NCBI RefSeq assembly: GCF_014863585.1
Contig: NZ_CP062253.1
Span: 2,382,501-2,446,500 of the forward strand
Length of the DNA stretch: 64,000 nt
Reading direction: 5' to 3'
Origin: Pseudomonas gozinkensis
Lineage (GTDB): Bacteria; Pseudomonadota; Gammaproteobacteria; Pseudomonadales; Pseudomonadaceae
This document shows positions 7,909 to 16,823 of this stretch, piece after piece. The notes beneath the pieces are model-generated. The model was given only the letters and a program-made list of their open reading frames with translations, was not told where the DNA came from and did not search any database. Position numbers and translations under genes: made by a program. How positions within the stretch are numbered: the stretch's first letter is position 1; each line of letters starts with the position of its first letter.

Positions 7909-9249
7909 TTAGTCAGGTTTTTGAGATAGGAAGCAAGCAATTTCTTTGCTTAGAAGAATTATGTTTTCTTCCGATGTGTTGCACAGGTACTCAAATATAG
8001 CAAGGTCGTTAATCAACTTGTTTTCTGTGATAGCTTTGTAGAAGTGCTTGTCTGTGGTGATATGATCAGCACATTTAAAGTCCGGTAGAAACTCAGAGAT
8101 TTTATGGTCTTCGAAAATTTTCTTCTCAACGCTATCGAAGGGTAAGAAGTAAGTGTTAGGGCAGTTTTTGATGTGTTTGTATATTTTTTGATCCCCGTCC
8201 AGGATTGAGATTACGTTTTCTGGACTGGAAAGAAAATGTTCTTTTGCGTTGAGCAATAGTAGTTTTATTACATTTGATCCCCCTCCAATTGGTACGATTT
8301 TGTACTGGGAAAAATTAGCTGGGCAGTACTTTGAAATCATGAAGATGAGAAAATTTTTTAGCATCTCATCTTCTGTCAGGATGTATTTGTCCCAGCCAGT
8401 AAATCCAAACATTATGCTTTTAATATAGTTGTAGGAGGCGGGTATGATATCGCCTTCACCATGAATGTTTGTCATGTAGAAAAGCTCTTTGTTTTTTAAT
8501 GTTCTCATTAGGGCGAGTGAATGGGTAGTACATACAATATTGACTTTGTATGTTTCGCAGAATGCGCGGAGTCGCCGTATTAAATGGGCTTGGGTCGCCG
8601 CATCTAGCGAAATATCTATCTCATCAATTACGATTAGCTTACAGTGGTTGGTAATTTTTCTGTACAAACTGATCAGGAAGAATTCACCTGAGCTTAGGTG
8701 GTCTTCTCTAACATATCTGTCACCCTCAAGTGGTATGCAGTAATATTTCGTGTTTTTTATTTTTATTTCAACAAGATTTTTGAATTTGTCACTGGAATAG
8801 ATGTCGCTTAGAAACTCAATGAGTTCGTGAGGGCACGTAAACCTTCCTAATATGATCGCTGTTCGTATGTCCTTGTCCGCAGTGCTGATACTTTGGAAAT
8901 GGTTGAATCGTTGGCCATACGGCATTGGCAGCTCGACATCGATAGTTTTTTTTATTTCCTCAGGGATGGCTGACTTACAGTTAAGGCTGTTGATCGATGT
9001 GTCGAAAGTGAACTGAAATTCGTTAGTGCCGAACCTGTATGTTACCTCGCTATCGGCTTTGAATATGCCTGATGAGGTGGTCTTGGAGAAGGTGTCCGCA
9101 GATCGGAAATTAAGGATTGCTTTGATGAGCGTTGTTTTTCCTATTCCGTTCTTTCCTACAATGCATGTGAGCTTGTTTTCACTCAAGTCAACGCCAAAAG
9201 TCAAACTCTTAACATGTTGTATGTTTTTTAGCTCGACTGATAGTTGCAT
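7909..9249 (-). CDS. ATPase with C-terminal TOPRIM-like domain (retron effector)
   Basis: A 446-residue OLD-type protein. The N-terminal ABC/AAA ATPase half has Walker A GKNGIGKTT (32-40), the signature LSSGE (185-189), Walker B LIVIDE (205-210) and the H-loop TTHS (241-244). The C-terminal half has a TOPRIM-like arrangement: ILTEDEMLKNFL (290-301), VPIGGGSN (319-326) and ILDGD (349-353). OLD-family proteins are nucleases activated in phage defence. The start overlaps the reverse transcriptase stop by one base (TAATG), so translation is coupled. The gene is AT-rich and rich in Lys/Ile/Asn relative to its neighbours, a sign of transfer. Predicted role: toxic effector held in check by the RT-msDNA complex, as in Retron-Eco8, known to use an OLD effector. 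This assignment is inferred. Confidence 0.8.
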   Translation of the reverse strand: MQLSVELKNIQHVKSLTFGVDLSENKLTCIVGKNGIGKTTLIKAILNFRSADTFSKTTSSGIFKADSEVTYRFGTNEFQFTFDTSINSLNCKSAIPEEIKKTIDVELPMPYGQRFNHFQSISTADKDIRTAIILGRFTCPHELIEFLSDIYSSDKFKNLVEIKIKNTKYYCIPLEGDRYVREDHLSSGEFFLISLYRKITNHCKLIVIDEIDISLDAATQAHLIRRLRAFCETYKVNIVCTTHSLALMRTLKNKELFYMTNIHGEGDIIPASYNYIKSIMFGFTGWDKYILTEDEMLKNFLIFMISKYCPANFSQYKIVPIGGGSNVIKLLLLNAKEHFLSSPENVISILDGDQKIYKHIKNCPNTYFLPFDSVEKKIFEDHKISEFLPDFKCADHITTDKHFYKAITENKLINDLAIFEYLCNTSEENIILLSKEIACFLSQKPD

Positions 9250-10202
9250 TATAGTTTGTCCGACTTGTGAAGGAACATGTCCACGGTAGTTGTGCCGTAT
9301 TTCTTTCTTAACTTGTCGAGATAGCTGGGGTCGACTGTGTTGTAGTAGTTAAGATGTCCCGATATTTTTTCTATAGCGCCATCGAAGTCTGATCCTACGA
9401 TTTTTTTGAATGTCTCTTTGTTGGTGAGGTAATAGTGAAGTTTGATTTCTGTATCTTGTTTGAATTTTATGTCTATGGATACTTTTCCGTTTGGAAGGAT
9501 TACCATTCCTAGTAGCTTGATTTTGTTCCCTGTCTGAGTGTGTTTGCTTTTTGCATCATTGATCGAGAGTTTGTTTTTTGTAATTTCGGATAACTTTTGC
9601 GATATGTATTTTTCAGCCTCAAATATTGAGTTTTTTTCCATGGAGGAAATGATTATGTCGTCAGAGTATCTAGAAAAAACTAATGAGTTGCTTTTACAGT
9701 ATTCTTGAAGAGTGTTGTCGAAAGTAAAAAGGCATGCATTGCTGAGAGTTGGTGAGGTTGAGAAGCCCACAGGTACTGAGTTGTTGACTGTCAAGGTTTT
9801 TACTATTTTTTCAATGTGATCTTGAATATCAGATATTGGACATTGTTCGATATTTTTGAGAATTGTCTCTTTTACCATGTCTTCGTCAATGCTGTTGAAG
9901 AAGTTTTTTATGTCGGTCTGAAAGAAATATTTGCTACGGGAATGCTTAGATACTGCATCTACGGCATTTACCCCTTTTCTGTATGAAAAAACAACGTCTT
10001 CATTTGTATCTAGATGATCAAGAAGTATCAGTTTTATGAAGGAGTGAAAGGTTCTTAGTTTTTTGTTTGGTACGTGTACTTCTCGATCATTGTATTTTTT
10101 TGTTTCGTAAAGACTGGTTATGTCGCCTGTGTCTAACTCAGGAAATTCGAATTTCCCCTGATGCATTGCGACTAACAGCTCTTTTAGAGGTCTTTTGTTC
10201 AT
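9249..10202 (-). CDS. Retron-type reverse transcriptase
   Basis: A 317-residue reverse transcriptase. Motif A is TDIKNFF with Asp97, the next block is VGFSTSPTLSN (145-155), and the catalytic YxDD box is YSDD (179-182) giving Asp181/Asp182. Motif 7-like LLGMVI follows. The size and lack of extra domains fit retron RTs, which prime from an upstream structured RNA to make msDNA. It is coupled to the downstream ATPase-TOPRIM gene, and an RNA-like hairpin lies about 270 bp upstream at 10473-10526. It is AT-rich. Group II intron or DGR RTs are less likely: no maturase domain, intron structure or variable repeats were seen. Confidence 0.85.
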   Translation of the reverse strand: MNKRPLKELLVAMHQGKFEFPELDTGDITSLYETKKYNDREVHVPNKKLRTFHSFIKLILLDHLDTNEDVVFSYRKGVNAVDAVSKHSRSKYFFQTDIKNFFNSIDEDMVKETILKNIEQCPISDIQDHIEKIVKTLTVNNSVPVGFSTSPTLSNACLFTFDNTLQEYCKSNSLVFSRYSDDIIISSMEKNSIFEAEKYISQKLSEITKNKLSINDAKSKHTQTGNKIKLLGMVILPNGKVSIDIKFKQDTEIKLHYYLTNKETFKKIVGSDFDGAIEKISGHLNYYNTVDPSYLDKLRKKYGTTTVDMFLHKSDKL

Positions 10203-10439
10203 TTTTTACGCCTTGGGAAGACTGCCGCAGCGAGAATACGACTTCGACAAAATATGCCGCAAAGTATCGTGTGAAACAATCGTTTCTAAAAAAAGAGAAG
10301 AAGGAGTTCCTGACGTAGGAAAAATGTTTCCTAAGGACGTGATGGGTAGGAAATTTCGGATCAGGTACGGATGAAAAGAATCGATCTGTAGCTGTAATCG
10401 ATCAAAAGAAGTACGTATCTATTTTGACGACAGAGGATG

Positions 10440-10615
10440 AGACGACAAGAAACTGTCTGCTTGCGTAGGAGGTTTTACTATTTGTGTGCCTCTTAGCTCA
10501 ACGCTAAAAGGCACACAAACGTAAAAGGAGACTAGACACCTGTAGAGGCCAGATTTGATGACTGGAGATGCTCCTAGTCACTGGCATGACTCGGACTGTA
10601 GATCAAGGAGTCTTG
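10440..10615 (-). ncRNA. Candidate retron msr-msd RNA
   Basis: Upstream of the RT gene on the same strand, three nested structures are visible. A long hairpin at 10473-10526 pairs 17 bases (10481-10497 with 10503-10519) around a 5-base loop with one G-T pair, and extends outward by a further TTTTAC/GTAAAA pairing after a short bulge. A shorter hairpin at 10559-10580 pairs TGACTGGAG with CTCCTAGTCA with one bulge. An inverted GACTC/GAGTC pair lies at 10588-10612. The long stem is a good msd candidate and the shorter ones resemble msr stem-loops. I could not define the a1/a2 ends or the branching guanosine, so the boundaries are approximate. Confidence 0.55.
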
Positions 10616-10759
10616 GAAAACAAGGTGTGAATTGGTGCGTAGTCTGAGCGGTCGTGGATGTAGGTGCTTTGGGCTCTTCGAACCCTTAAGCCCTTGTCTT
10701 TTTTGCGCACAACTTTCCAAGACCTTTCCTACAACGTACCCTGTTGCCGCGTTTCGGTG

Positions 10760-10990
10760 CCGACCCCTATAGTCTGGGCTCGCGGAAAAACTCCGCGAAC
10801 GACCTTGGCCGGTCGGGCAGGCAAAACGCTACAGCGTCATCGTCCAGACATTCTCGTGCCTGGATTCGCTTTATGGCAGCTGTGCGCGGGACACCTTCGG
10901 GTGTGCCGGATGTGGTCTGCCCGGTCGGCCAACCCGCACACAGCCGCCACCTTCTTCGCTTGGCCGCGAACGGTGGTTGCTCTATTGGAG
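10760..10990 (+). promoter_or_regulatory. Structured leader of the small conserved gene
   Basis: The 240 bp before the gene at 10998 can fold extensively. CGCGGA/TCCGCG forms a hairpin near 10781-10797 and GACC/GGTC another near 10801-10815. A 12-bp stem pairs 10879-10890 with 10933-10944 (one G-T pair) and encloses ACACC-TTCG-GGTGT (10891-10904), a very stable tetraloop hairpin. A CCACC/GGTGG pairing near 10946-10975 lies just before the GGAG ribosome site. From memory, similar leaders precede small genes of this family elsewhere in Pseudomonas. A 5' regulatory RNA is inferred; the ligand or partner is unknown. The interval 10620-10760 holds nothing I can assign. Confidence 0.5.
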
Positions 10991-10997
10991 TTACACC

Positions 10998-11300
10998 ATG
11001 ACCGATCAAGTAATCCCCCGCTACCTCCCCATCGACACCTACGACGCCGAATCCCCGGTGCTCTTCATCAATACTCAAAAAGAACTCAGCGACATGGCCG
11101 CGTGTGCGATGCACCGTTTTGTGGTCGTGCGCGATCTGGCAGACACCTTTTCCAGTCTCGACCTCAAGGGCATTTCCGATTGTGATCTGACGCGCATTAC
11201 CAGCGCGGTGCATCTGTTGATGCGAGAGGGATGCGCCATTCTGAACGTGATTCAGACGCGGGCATTAAAGCGGGAGGAGGGCTTCAAAACGGCGGTCTAG
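10998..11300 (+). CDS. Small conserved Pseudomonas protein of unknown function
   Basis: A 100-residue protein starting MTDQVIPRYLPIDTYDAE. It has no signal peptide or membrane segment and looks alpha-helical in its second half (DLTRITSAVHLLMREGCAIL). The ATG at 10998 follows GGAG at 7 nt and is preferred to a TTG 21 bases upstream. It resembles a family of small DUF3077-like proteins found repeatedly in Pseudomonas genomes behind a structured leader; that family name is tentative. It sits directly beside the retron but has a normal GC content, so it is probably the older neighbour. No function is proposed. Confidence 0.7.
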   Translation: MTDQVIPRYLPIDTYDAESPVLFINTQKELSDMAACAMHRFVVVRDLADTFSSLDLKGISDCDLTRITSAVHLLMREGCAILNVIQTRALKREEGFKTAV

Positions 11301-11378
11301 CGGTTTCGCGGCGGGCGCCATGCGAGTGGACTCGTAATGGCGTCGGGCCGCTCTGCCTCTTTGTAGCGTGGTGCGCGG

Positions 11379-12248
11379 TTACTCTTTGACGCTCATGTAT
11401 TCCTTGGCCCAGAGAATGTATTCCTCAGGCTGGGTGTAGGTGTGAGTCAGTTCGGTGGCGCTCAGGTCCGAGGCCTGGGTGAAGATCTGGCGTTGTTCGC
11501 GCAGGCTGTCGTAAGTCGCCTTGATCGCCGCGAAGTAGGCACCGTGGCCGTCGATGGTGACGCGCACACCCAGTTCGGCCAGGCGTTTGTCGTCGCGCAG
11601 TGCAGGGTTGCCGTAGGTCACCAGCATCAGCGGGACGGTCAGGTGTTCGGCGATCTGCTCGAGCTGATCGAAGTCCTGGATACCCACCATGCAGATACCG
11701 TCAGCGCCAGCAGCTTGATACTGCTTGGTACGGCTGATGATTTCCTGGTTCGGCAGGATGCCGGCGTTGGTCCGGGCGATGATCGCCATTTCCGAATCGA
11801 CCCGGGCTTCCAGTGCCGCGCGGATCTTGCCTACGCCTTCGGCGACGGTGATCAGGTCGGTGGATTTTCGGCCGAATTGAGCTGGCAGCAAGGTGTCTTC
11901 GATGGTCAGCGCGGCGACGCCGGCACGTTCCAGTTCGACAATGGTGCGCATCACGTTCAGGGCGTTGCCGTAGCCGTGGTCGGCGTCGGCGATCACCGGC
12001 AATTGGGCGACGCGGCCAATGCGGGTGGCCTGTTCAGCGAATTCGCTGAGGGTGATCAGGGCAAAGTCCGGAGCGCCCAGCACCTGCAACGAGGCGACCG
12101 AGCCGCCGAGAATCCCTACTTCAAAACCCAGGTCAGCGGCGATGCGGGCGGACATCGGATCGAACACCGAGGCGGTGTGATAGCAGGTGTCGGAAGCCAG
12201 CAGCTGACGGAAGTTACGGCGCAAATCTTGATGAGAAAGCCTGGTCAT
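11379..12248 (-). CDS. Oxaloacetate decarboxylase, PEP mutase/isocitrate lyase superfamily
   Basis: A 289-residue TIM-barrel protein of the isocitrate lyase/PEP mutase superfamily, matching the P. aeruginosa PA4872-type oxaloacetate decarboxylases. The metal-binding DADHGYGNA segment, GGSVAS near the N-terminus and [10 protein letters not shown] in the mobile-loop area are visible. It would decarboxylate oxaloacetate to pyruvate with Mg2+. The start [13 protein letters not shown] at 12248 fits the family length; an upstream reading of 29 residues looks non-coding. It is downstream of the AruG-like gene with a 160-bp gap, so co-transcription is uncertain. Confidence 0.8.
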   Translation of the reverse strand: MTRLSHQDLRRNFRQLLASDTCYHTASVFDPMSARIAADLGFEVGILGGSVASLQVLGAPDFALITLSEFAEQATRIGRVAQLPVIADADHGYGNALNVMRTIVELERAGVAALTIEDTLLPAQFGRKSTDLITVAEGVGKIRAALEARVDSEMAIIARTNAGILPNQEIISRTKQYQAAGADGICMVGIQDFDQLEQIAEHLTVPLMLVTYGNPALRDDKRLAELGVRVTIDGHGAYFAAIKATYDSLREQRQIFTQASDLSATELTHTYTQPEEYILWAKEYMSVKE

Positions 12249-12408
12249 ACGAGTTCCACCAATACAAAGGAATGGAAAGGCTTGAGCAAAGGTGTCAACG
12301 CCGAAGGTGAAAAGGCTATCACGCCAATGGGTCAAGGATCATGACGAATTAACGAGGAAGTTAACCAGGAAAAACCTGTTCAGGTGCTTTCTCTACAGGA
12401 ATGTGCGC

Positions 12409-13443
12409 TCAGGCCGCCACCGCCTGCTGCTGTTGATTGGGCAACGGCACCGCCCGCACCGAGTTGCCTGGCTGCAGTTGCAGGCGTTTGGCAGTGAGGC
12501 GGTCGATCACCAGACTGCTGCCGACCCGACGTCCCGGCGCGACGGTAATGCGACAGTTTTCCAGGCGCCGGTTGTGGATCAGCCACAGCGGCGCCTGATC
12601 GTCAGGCGTGCCGATGCTCAGGGTCAGTTCCAGACTGTCGCGCACGGTGCGGATATTGCGGATCGGCGCCTCGATCACCGGGCCGCCGTCGAAGATGTCG
12701 ATGTAGCCTTTGTGAGCGAAACCCTCGGATTGAAGAATTTTCAATGCCGGCTCGGTGTTGGGGTGGGCCTGGCCGATCACGGCCTGGGCCTGTTCGGTGA
12801 GCAGGCAGGTGTACAGCGGCTGGCGTGGCATCAGTTCGGCGATGAACGCCTTGTTGCCCAGCCCGGACAGGTGGTCGGCGTGGCTGAAGTCCATCTGGAA
12901 GAAGTGCCGCCCCAGACTGTCCCAGAACGGCGAACAGCCTTGTTCGTCGGCACTGCCGCGCAGTTCGGCGATCATCTTTTCGCCGAACAGGTGCGGGAAT
13001 TCGGCAACAAACAGCAAGCGCCCCAGCGACAGCAGGCGACCATTGCTGCCGTGGCGCTGATCGTGGCGCAGGAACAGCGAGCAGAGTTCCGATTGGCCGG
13101 TCAGTTCATTGTTGAGGAACAACGTCGGAATCTGCCGCTGAATGCCCAGGTCCGGCGCCGAGCTGACGGTCAGCCCGACCCGATAGTTGTACCAGGGCTC
13201 ACGCAGGCCGACAGCTCCGGCCAGGGCGCTGACACCGACCACTCGCTGTTCGTCGTCTTCAAGCACAAACAGATAATCGGCATCGGCCCGTTCGACCTGC
13301 TCGGCGAAGGCGCGCTGTGCCCAGCGTACCCGGTGGGCCAGGCGATCTTCGTTGGCGGGCAGGGTGGTGAACCCCGGCCCGGCCTGTTGCACCAGCGTCA
13401 TCAACGCTGGCAGGTCGCTGACTTGGACCGGACGGACAATCAT
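12409..13443 (-). CDS. aruG: Arginine N-succinyltransferase beta-subunit-like (AruG family)
   Basis: A 344-residue AstA/AruG-family acyltransferase beginning MIVRPVQVSDLPALM. The family transfers succinate from succinyl-CoA to the alpha-amino group of arginine or ornithine in the AST/ARU pathway. Recognisable blocks are DEQGCSPFWDSLGRHFFQMDF and AELMPRQPLY. It forms a pair with the AruF-like gene upstream (55-bp gap), matching the two-subunit enzyme of P. aeruginosa. Here, however, no aruC, aruD or aruB follows; the pair sits at the end of an amine or amino acid catabolic cluster. It may be a second copy with another amino substrate. The ATG at 13443 is chosen from the family N-terminus. Confidence 0.8.
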   Translation of the reverse strand: MIVRPVQVSDLPALMTLVQQAGPGFTTLPANEDRLAHRVRWAQRAFAEQVERADADYLFVLEDDEQRVVGVSALAGAVGLREPWYNYRVGLTVSSAPDLGIQRQIPTLFLNNELTGQSELCSLFLRHDQRHGSNGRLLSLGRLLFVAEFPHLFGEKMIAELRGSADEQGCSPFWDSLGRHFFQMDFSHADHLSGLGNKAFIAELMPRQPLYTCLLTEQAQAVIGQAHPNTEPALKILQSEGFAHKGYIDIFDGGPVIEAPIRNIRTVRDSLELTLSIGTPDDQAPLWLIHNRRLENCRITVAPGRRVGSSLVIDRLTAKRLQLQPGNSVRAVPLPNQQQQAVAA

Positions 13444-13498
13444 GCTGCAACTCCTTTTGCGCGCCTGCTCGGGCACTGTCGTTGGGTAGGGGCGCGGT

Positions 13499-14515
13499 TC
13501 ACAGGGCGATCAACCGGATCGTGCCGCCCGCGCGGACGTTGAGCGCCGCGCACAGGACCGGGTCGAGCGCCAGGGGCTGGCCGGGCTGGAAATCCAGCTC
13601 GGCGACCACCGCCCGAAAGCCATGCAGAGCATCATTGCTCACCAGATAACGACCGCGGGCATCGATCAGGGGTTCCTCCCGAACCGTGGCGGTCTGGCTC
13701 CGGGTGATCGAACGGATGTTGGCGGTGCGTGCATACAAGGTCGGGCCGGCATCGAACAGATCGATGTAGCTGTTGGTTTCAAAACCCTCGCGCTCGAGGA
13801 TGTCGAAGGCTTCCTGACCGTCCGGGTGGATGCGGCCGATGCAGTCCTGTGCCGCCTGCGGCAGCATCGGCACGTAGATGGGGTATTGCGGCATCAGTTC
13901 GGCGAGAAACGTTCGGCTCTGCAAGCCGCACAGGCGTTCGGCCTCGACGTAGGGCAGGTCGAAGAAATGTTTGCCGAGCGCATCCCAGAACGGCGAATTC
14001 CCTTGCTCGTCGCTGTAGCCGACGATTTCGGTGATCACCGCTTCGGCAAAACGCGGCGCGTGGGCGGCGATGAACAGCAAGCGGGCCCGCGACAGCAATT
14101 CGGAAAACGGCGTGCGCACCAGCGCTTCATCGATGTGAAAACCGCGCAGCAGCGTGTGGCCGCTCAGGTCGTGGCACAGCGACAGCGCCGGCACGCCATG
14201 CTCGATGTTCAGCTCCCGCGAGGCACTGGTGAAGTGACGGTTGCGCAGGCTGTAGAACGGCTCGTTGAAACCTGCGGTGGCGAGGATCTCCGAGCAGCCG
14301 ACCAGTCGGCGGGTGTCCAGGTCCTCGAGCACGAAGAAGTAATTCTCCGGGCCCTGAGCCGCCGCATCGCTGTCGAACGAGGCGCAGGACGCGGCGATTT
14401 TTTCGCCCAGGTGCTCGCTGTCGTCCGGCAGGGACGTGACGCCTACCAGGCTGTCGCGCGCCAATTGTTGCAATTGAGGCAGGTCGTTTGGCTCGACTGG
14501 ACGTAAGACCAGCAT
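13499..14515 (-). CDS. aruF: Arginine N-succinyltransferase alpha-subunit-like (AruF family)
   Basis: A 338-residue partner of the AruG-like protein, with the same fold and blocks: MLVLRPVEPNDLPQLQQLAR at the start, DEQGNSPFWDALGKHFFDL centrally and AELMPQYPIYVPML after it. It should form the other half of a heteromeric succinyltransferase acting on arginine, ornithine or a similar amino acid. It lies 118 bp after the permease gene; that gap contains an inverted AGCGGCG/CGCCGCT that could attenuate readthrough. The absence of the remaining aru genes suggests a paralogue recruited to this cluster. Confidence 0.8.
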   Translation of the reverse strand: MLVLRPVEPNDLPQLQQLARDSLVGVTSLPDDSEHLGEKIAASCASFDSDAAAQGPENYFFVLEDLDTRRLVGCSEILATAGFNEPFYSLRNRHFTSASRELNIEHGVPALSLCHDLSGHTLLRGFHIDEALVRTPFSELLSRARLLFIAAHAPRFAEAVITEIVGYSDEQGNSPFWDALGKHFFDLPYVEAERLCGLQSRTFLAELMPQYPIYVPMLPQAAQDCIGRIHPDGQEAFDILEREGFETNSYIDLFDAGPTLYARTANIRSITRSQTATVREEPLIDARGRYLVSNDALHGFRAVVAELDFQPGQPLALDPVLCAALNVRAGGTIRLIAL

Positions 14516-14633
14516 GGATGCACTCCTGTATCAAAAGGTTCGGCCCATTCGCCGAACCTGACTATCACTGTCGGTTTCCACGCGTTAAAGCGGCGGTCGC
14601 CTGATTTGTTGTCAGACGCCGCTCTTTTTCTTG

Positions 14634-15983
14634 TCAGCCGTTGCTCGGGTCAGGCAGCGCGGTACTGGTGCCGAGCTTGTTCAGGAAGAACAGGTACACC
14701 AGACCCAGCGCGATCCAGATCAGGCCGAGTTTCTGTGCATCGACGCCCATGTTGTACATGATGGCCGCGACGATGATGAAGCCGATCACCGGGCAGATCA
14801 GGTGACGGATCACCTGACCGGATTTCTGCCGGCGCCAGTAATAATTGATCACGGTCAGGTGCAGCAGCATGAAGCCGCTCAGGGCGCCGAAGTTGACCAG
14901 CGAAGTCAGGGTGTCCACCGAATTGATGAACAGATAGCAGATCACCAGCGACAGCACGGCCACCAGATAAATGCTCAGGTACGGCGTATTGTGTTTCGGG
15001 TGCACCTTGGCCAGCACTTTCGGCAACTTGCCGTCACGGGCCATACCGAACAGCAGGCGCGAGACCGCCGCTTGCGAAGTGATCGCCACCGCCACACCCC
15101 AGGCCAGGGCCGTGGCCACGCCGGTCAAGGTTGCGAGCCAGCTGCCAGCGGCGATTTCGGCGATTTCATAGAACGCGGTGTCGGCGGACTTGAAGCCCAT
15201 GCCGGCTGCCAGATCGGTAGCGATCCAGGTTTGCGCGACGAAAATCACACCCATCACCACCAGGGTGATCAGCGCTGCTTTGCCGACGCTGCGGCCCGGA
15301 TCGCCCTTGATCTCTTCGGCGAGCGTGGAGATCGCATCGAAACCGAGGAACGACAGCACCGCAATCGACACCGCTTGCATCAGCAGGGCGAAGTTGAAGG
15401 TTTCCGGGTGATACAGCGGCGCGAGGGTCAACTGGCCGTTGCCGCCACCGTTGTGCAGGGCATTCCAGGCGTAGAACAGGAAAATCCCCAGCACCACGAG
15501 TTGCGCCAGCAGGAACAGGATGTTCATGCGGGCGGTGAAGGTGATGCCACGCAGGTTGACGAAGGTCGCGCTGACCAGGAATGCCAGAATGAAGCCGACC
15601 TTCGGGATGTCCGGGTACAAGTGGTTGAGCGCCATCGCCGCATAGACGTAAAGCAGCGGCGGGATCAGTAGATAGTCGAGCAGCATCAGCCAGCCGGCGA
15701 TGAAGCCGACGTGTTGATTCAGGCCCCGTTGCGCGTAGGAATACACCGATCCGGCAATCGGAAAGGCCCGGGCCATGCTGCCGTAGCTCAGCGCGGTGAA
15801 GACCATCGCCACCATGCCGATGATGTACGCCAAAGGCACCATCCCCGGTGCCTCGGCGTTGACGTAGCCATACACGCCGAACGGGGCGATGGGGATCATG
15901 AAGATCATCCCGTACACCACCAGGTCGGTCAGTGTCAGGCTACGTTTCAACTCCTGTTTGTAGCCGAACTCTTCTATTTCCAT
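14634..15983 (-). CDS. APC-family amino acid/amine permease
   Basis: A 449-residue inner-membrane transporter of the amino acid-polyamine-organocation superfamily with about 12 hydrophobic helices. The first helix region reads SLTLTDLVVYGMIFMIPIAP and helix 6 contains FLGFDAISTLAEE, both typical. It would import an amino acid or amine for the cluster. The ATG at 15983 (MEIEEFGYKQELKRS) has AAGGAG 9 nt upstream; an earlier TTG would place that site inside the coding region. It lies between the amidohydrolase-like gene and the AruF-like gene on the same strand. Confidence 0.85.
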   Translation of the reverse strand: MEIEEFGYKQELKRSLTLTDLVVYGMIFMIPIAPFGVYGYVNAEAPGMVPLAYIIGMVAMVFTALSYGSMARAFPIAGSVYSYAQRGLNQHVGFIAGWLMLLDYLLIPPLLYVYAAMALNHLYPDIPKVGFILAFLVSATFVNLRGITFTARMNILFLLAQLVVLGIFLFYAWNALHNGGGNGQLTLAPLYHPETFNFALLMQAVSIAVLSFLGFDAISTLAEEIKGDPGRSVGKAALITLVVMGVIFVAQTWIATDLAAGMGFKSADTAFYEIAEIAAGSWLATLTGVATALAWGVAVAITSQAAVSRLLFGMARDGKLPKVLAKVHPKHNTPYLSIYLVAVLSLVICYLFINSVDTLTSLVNFGALSGFMLLHLTVINYYWRRQKSGQVIRHLICPVIGFIIVAAIMYNMGVDAQKLGLIWIALGLVYLFFLNKLGTSTALPDPSNG

Positions 15984-16070
15984 GAAGCGCAACTCCTTGT
16001 CAGCCAATCGGTCGTTTTAGTTGTTATTTCGGTCCGTCGTTTACAGCGTCAGCAGTGGTTACAACAATCC

Positions 16071-16823
16071 TTACAGCAATGGAGCCAGATAATTTGCCCA
16101 GCGGTTCACCGCTTCCGGGCTGCGCAGCAGGTCGTTGCGCACTTCGATCAACACCGACGCAAGACCCCGGGCATCGCCGTGCACCGGTACGGTCATGTCG
16201 CCCAGCGGGTCGATCTTGTACGGCTGATTGCCGGCGACCTTCAGTGGATGTTCGCCGAGGCCGTCGAGCATCCGTTGGGCATAGGCCCTTGCCTGGCCGA
16301 ACAGCACGCCGACTTCCAGCTCGCGCGGCTGGCCGTAGTACACCGGGGTGAAACTGTGAATCCCCACCACCCGCACCGGCCGACCTTCAGCCAGACGTGC
16401 ATCGATCAGTTGTTGCAGGCGCGTGTGAAACGGCTTGAACAGGCACTGACGCCGGTATTCGCGGGTGGCCTCGTCGAGTTCGCGGTTGCCCGGCACCTGA
16501 TAGATCTCGCTCTGCGCCGGGATGCTGTCGGGCGCATGCCGGGGGCGGTTGAGGTCGATCAGCAGGCGCGAATAGTTGGCGCTCAACAGCGTCGCGCCCA
16601 GTTGCTCCGACAGCTGCTCGGCCAGCGCCAGGGCACCGATATCCCAGGCAATGTGCTCACGGGCAGCCGTTTCATCCAGGCCCAGATTGTTCAGGGCCTC
16701 GGGGATGTAGCGGCTGGCGTGTTCGCACACCAGAATCAGCGGGTGCGTCGAATCTTCACGGCTCAGGTTGTAGACCGGTCGGGTGTACAACCCAAGCTCG
16801 GCGGATTCAGTACAGGCGTGCAT
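16071..16823 (-). CDS. N-formylglutamate amidohydrolase family protein
   Basis: A 250-residue FGase-family protein (start MHACTESAELG; a GTG 9 bases upstream is possible). Family signs include LILVCEHAS near the N-terminus, a predicted metal site, LLIDLNRPRHAPDSIP and VGIHSFTPVYYG. Known members hydrolyse N-formylglutamate in histidine degradation. Here the gene overlaps the upstream glutamine synthetase-like gene by about 17 bases, so it belongs to that cluster, not to a hut operon. From memory, P. aeruginosa carries a similar order around PA5506-PA5510. A role in hydrolysing an N-acyl or gamma-glutamyl intermediate is inferred. Confidence 0.75.
   Translation of the reverse strand: MHACTESAELGLYTRPVYNLSREDSTHPLILVCEHASRYIPEALNNLGLDETAAREHIAWDIGALALAEQLSEQLGATLLSANYSRLLIDLNRPRHAPDSIPAQSEIYQVPGNRELDEATREYRRQCLFKPFHTRLQQLIDARLAEGRPVRVVGIHSFTPVYYGQPRELEVGVLFGQARAYAQRMLDGLGEHPLKVAGNQPYKIDPLGDMTVPVHGDARGLASVLIEVRNDLLRSPEAVNRWANYLAPLL

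Noticed and set aside
9249..10202. Group II intron or diversity-generating element
   Set aside because: No maturase domain, no intron domain V-like structure and no variable repeat pair were seen around the RT.
7909..10640. Prophage or integrative element carrying the retron
   Set aside because: No integrase, attachment repeats, tRNA or phage genes were found at either edge.
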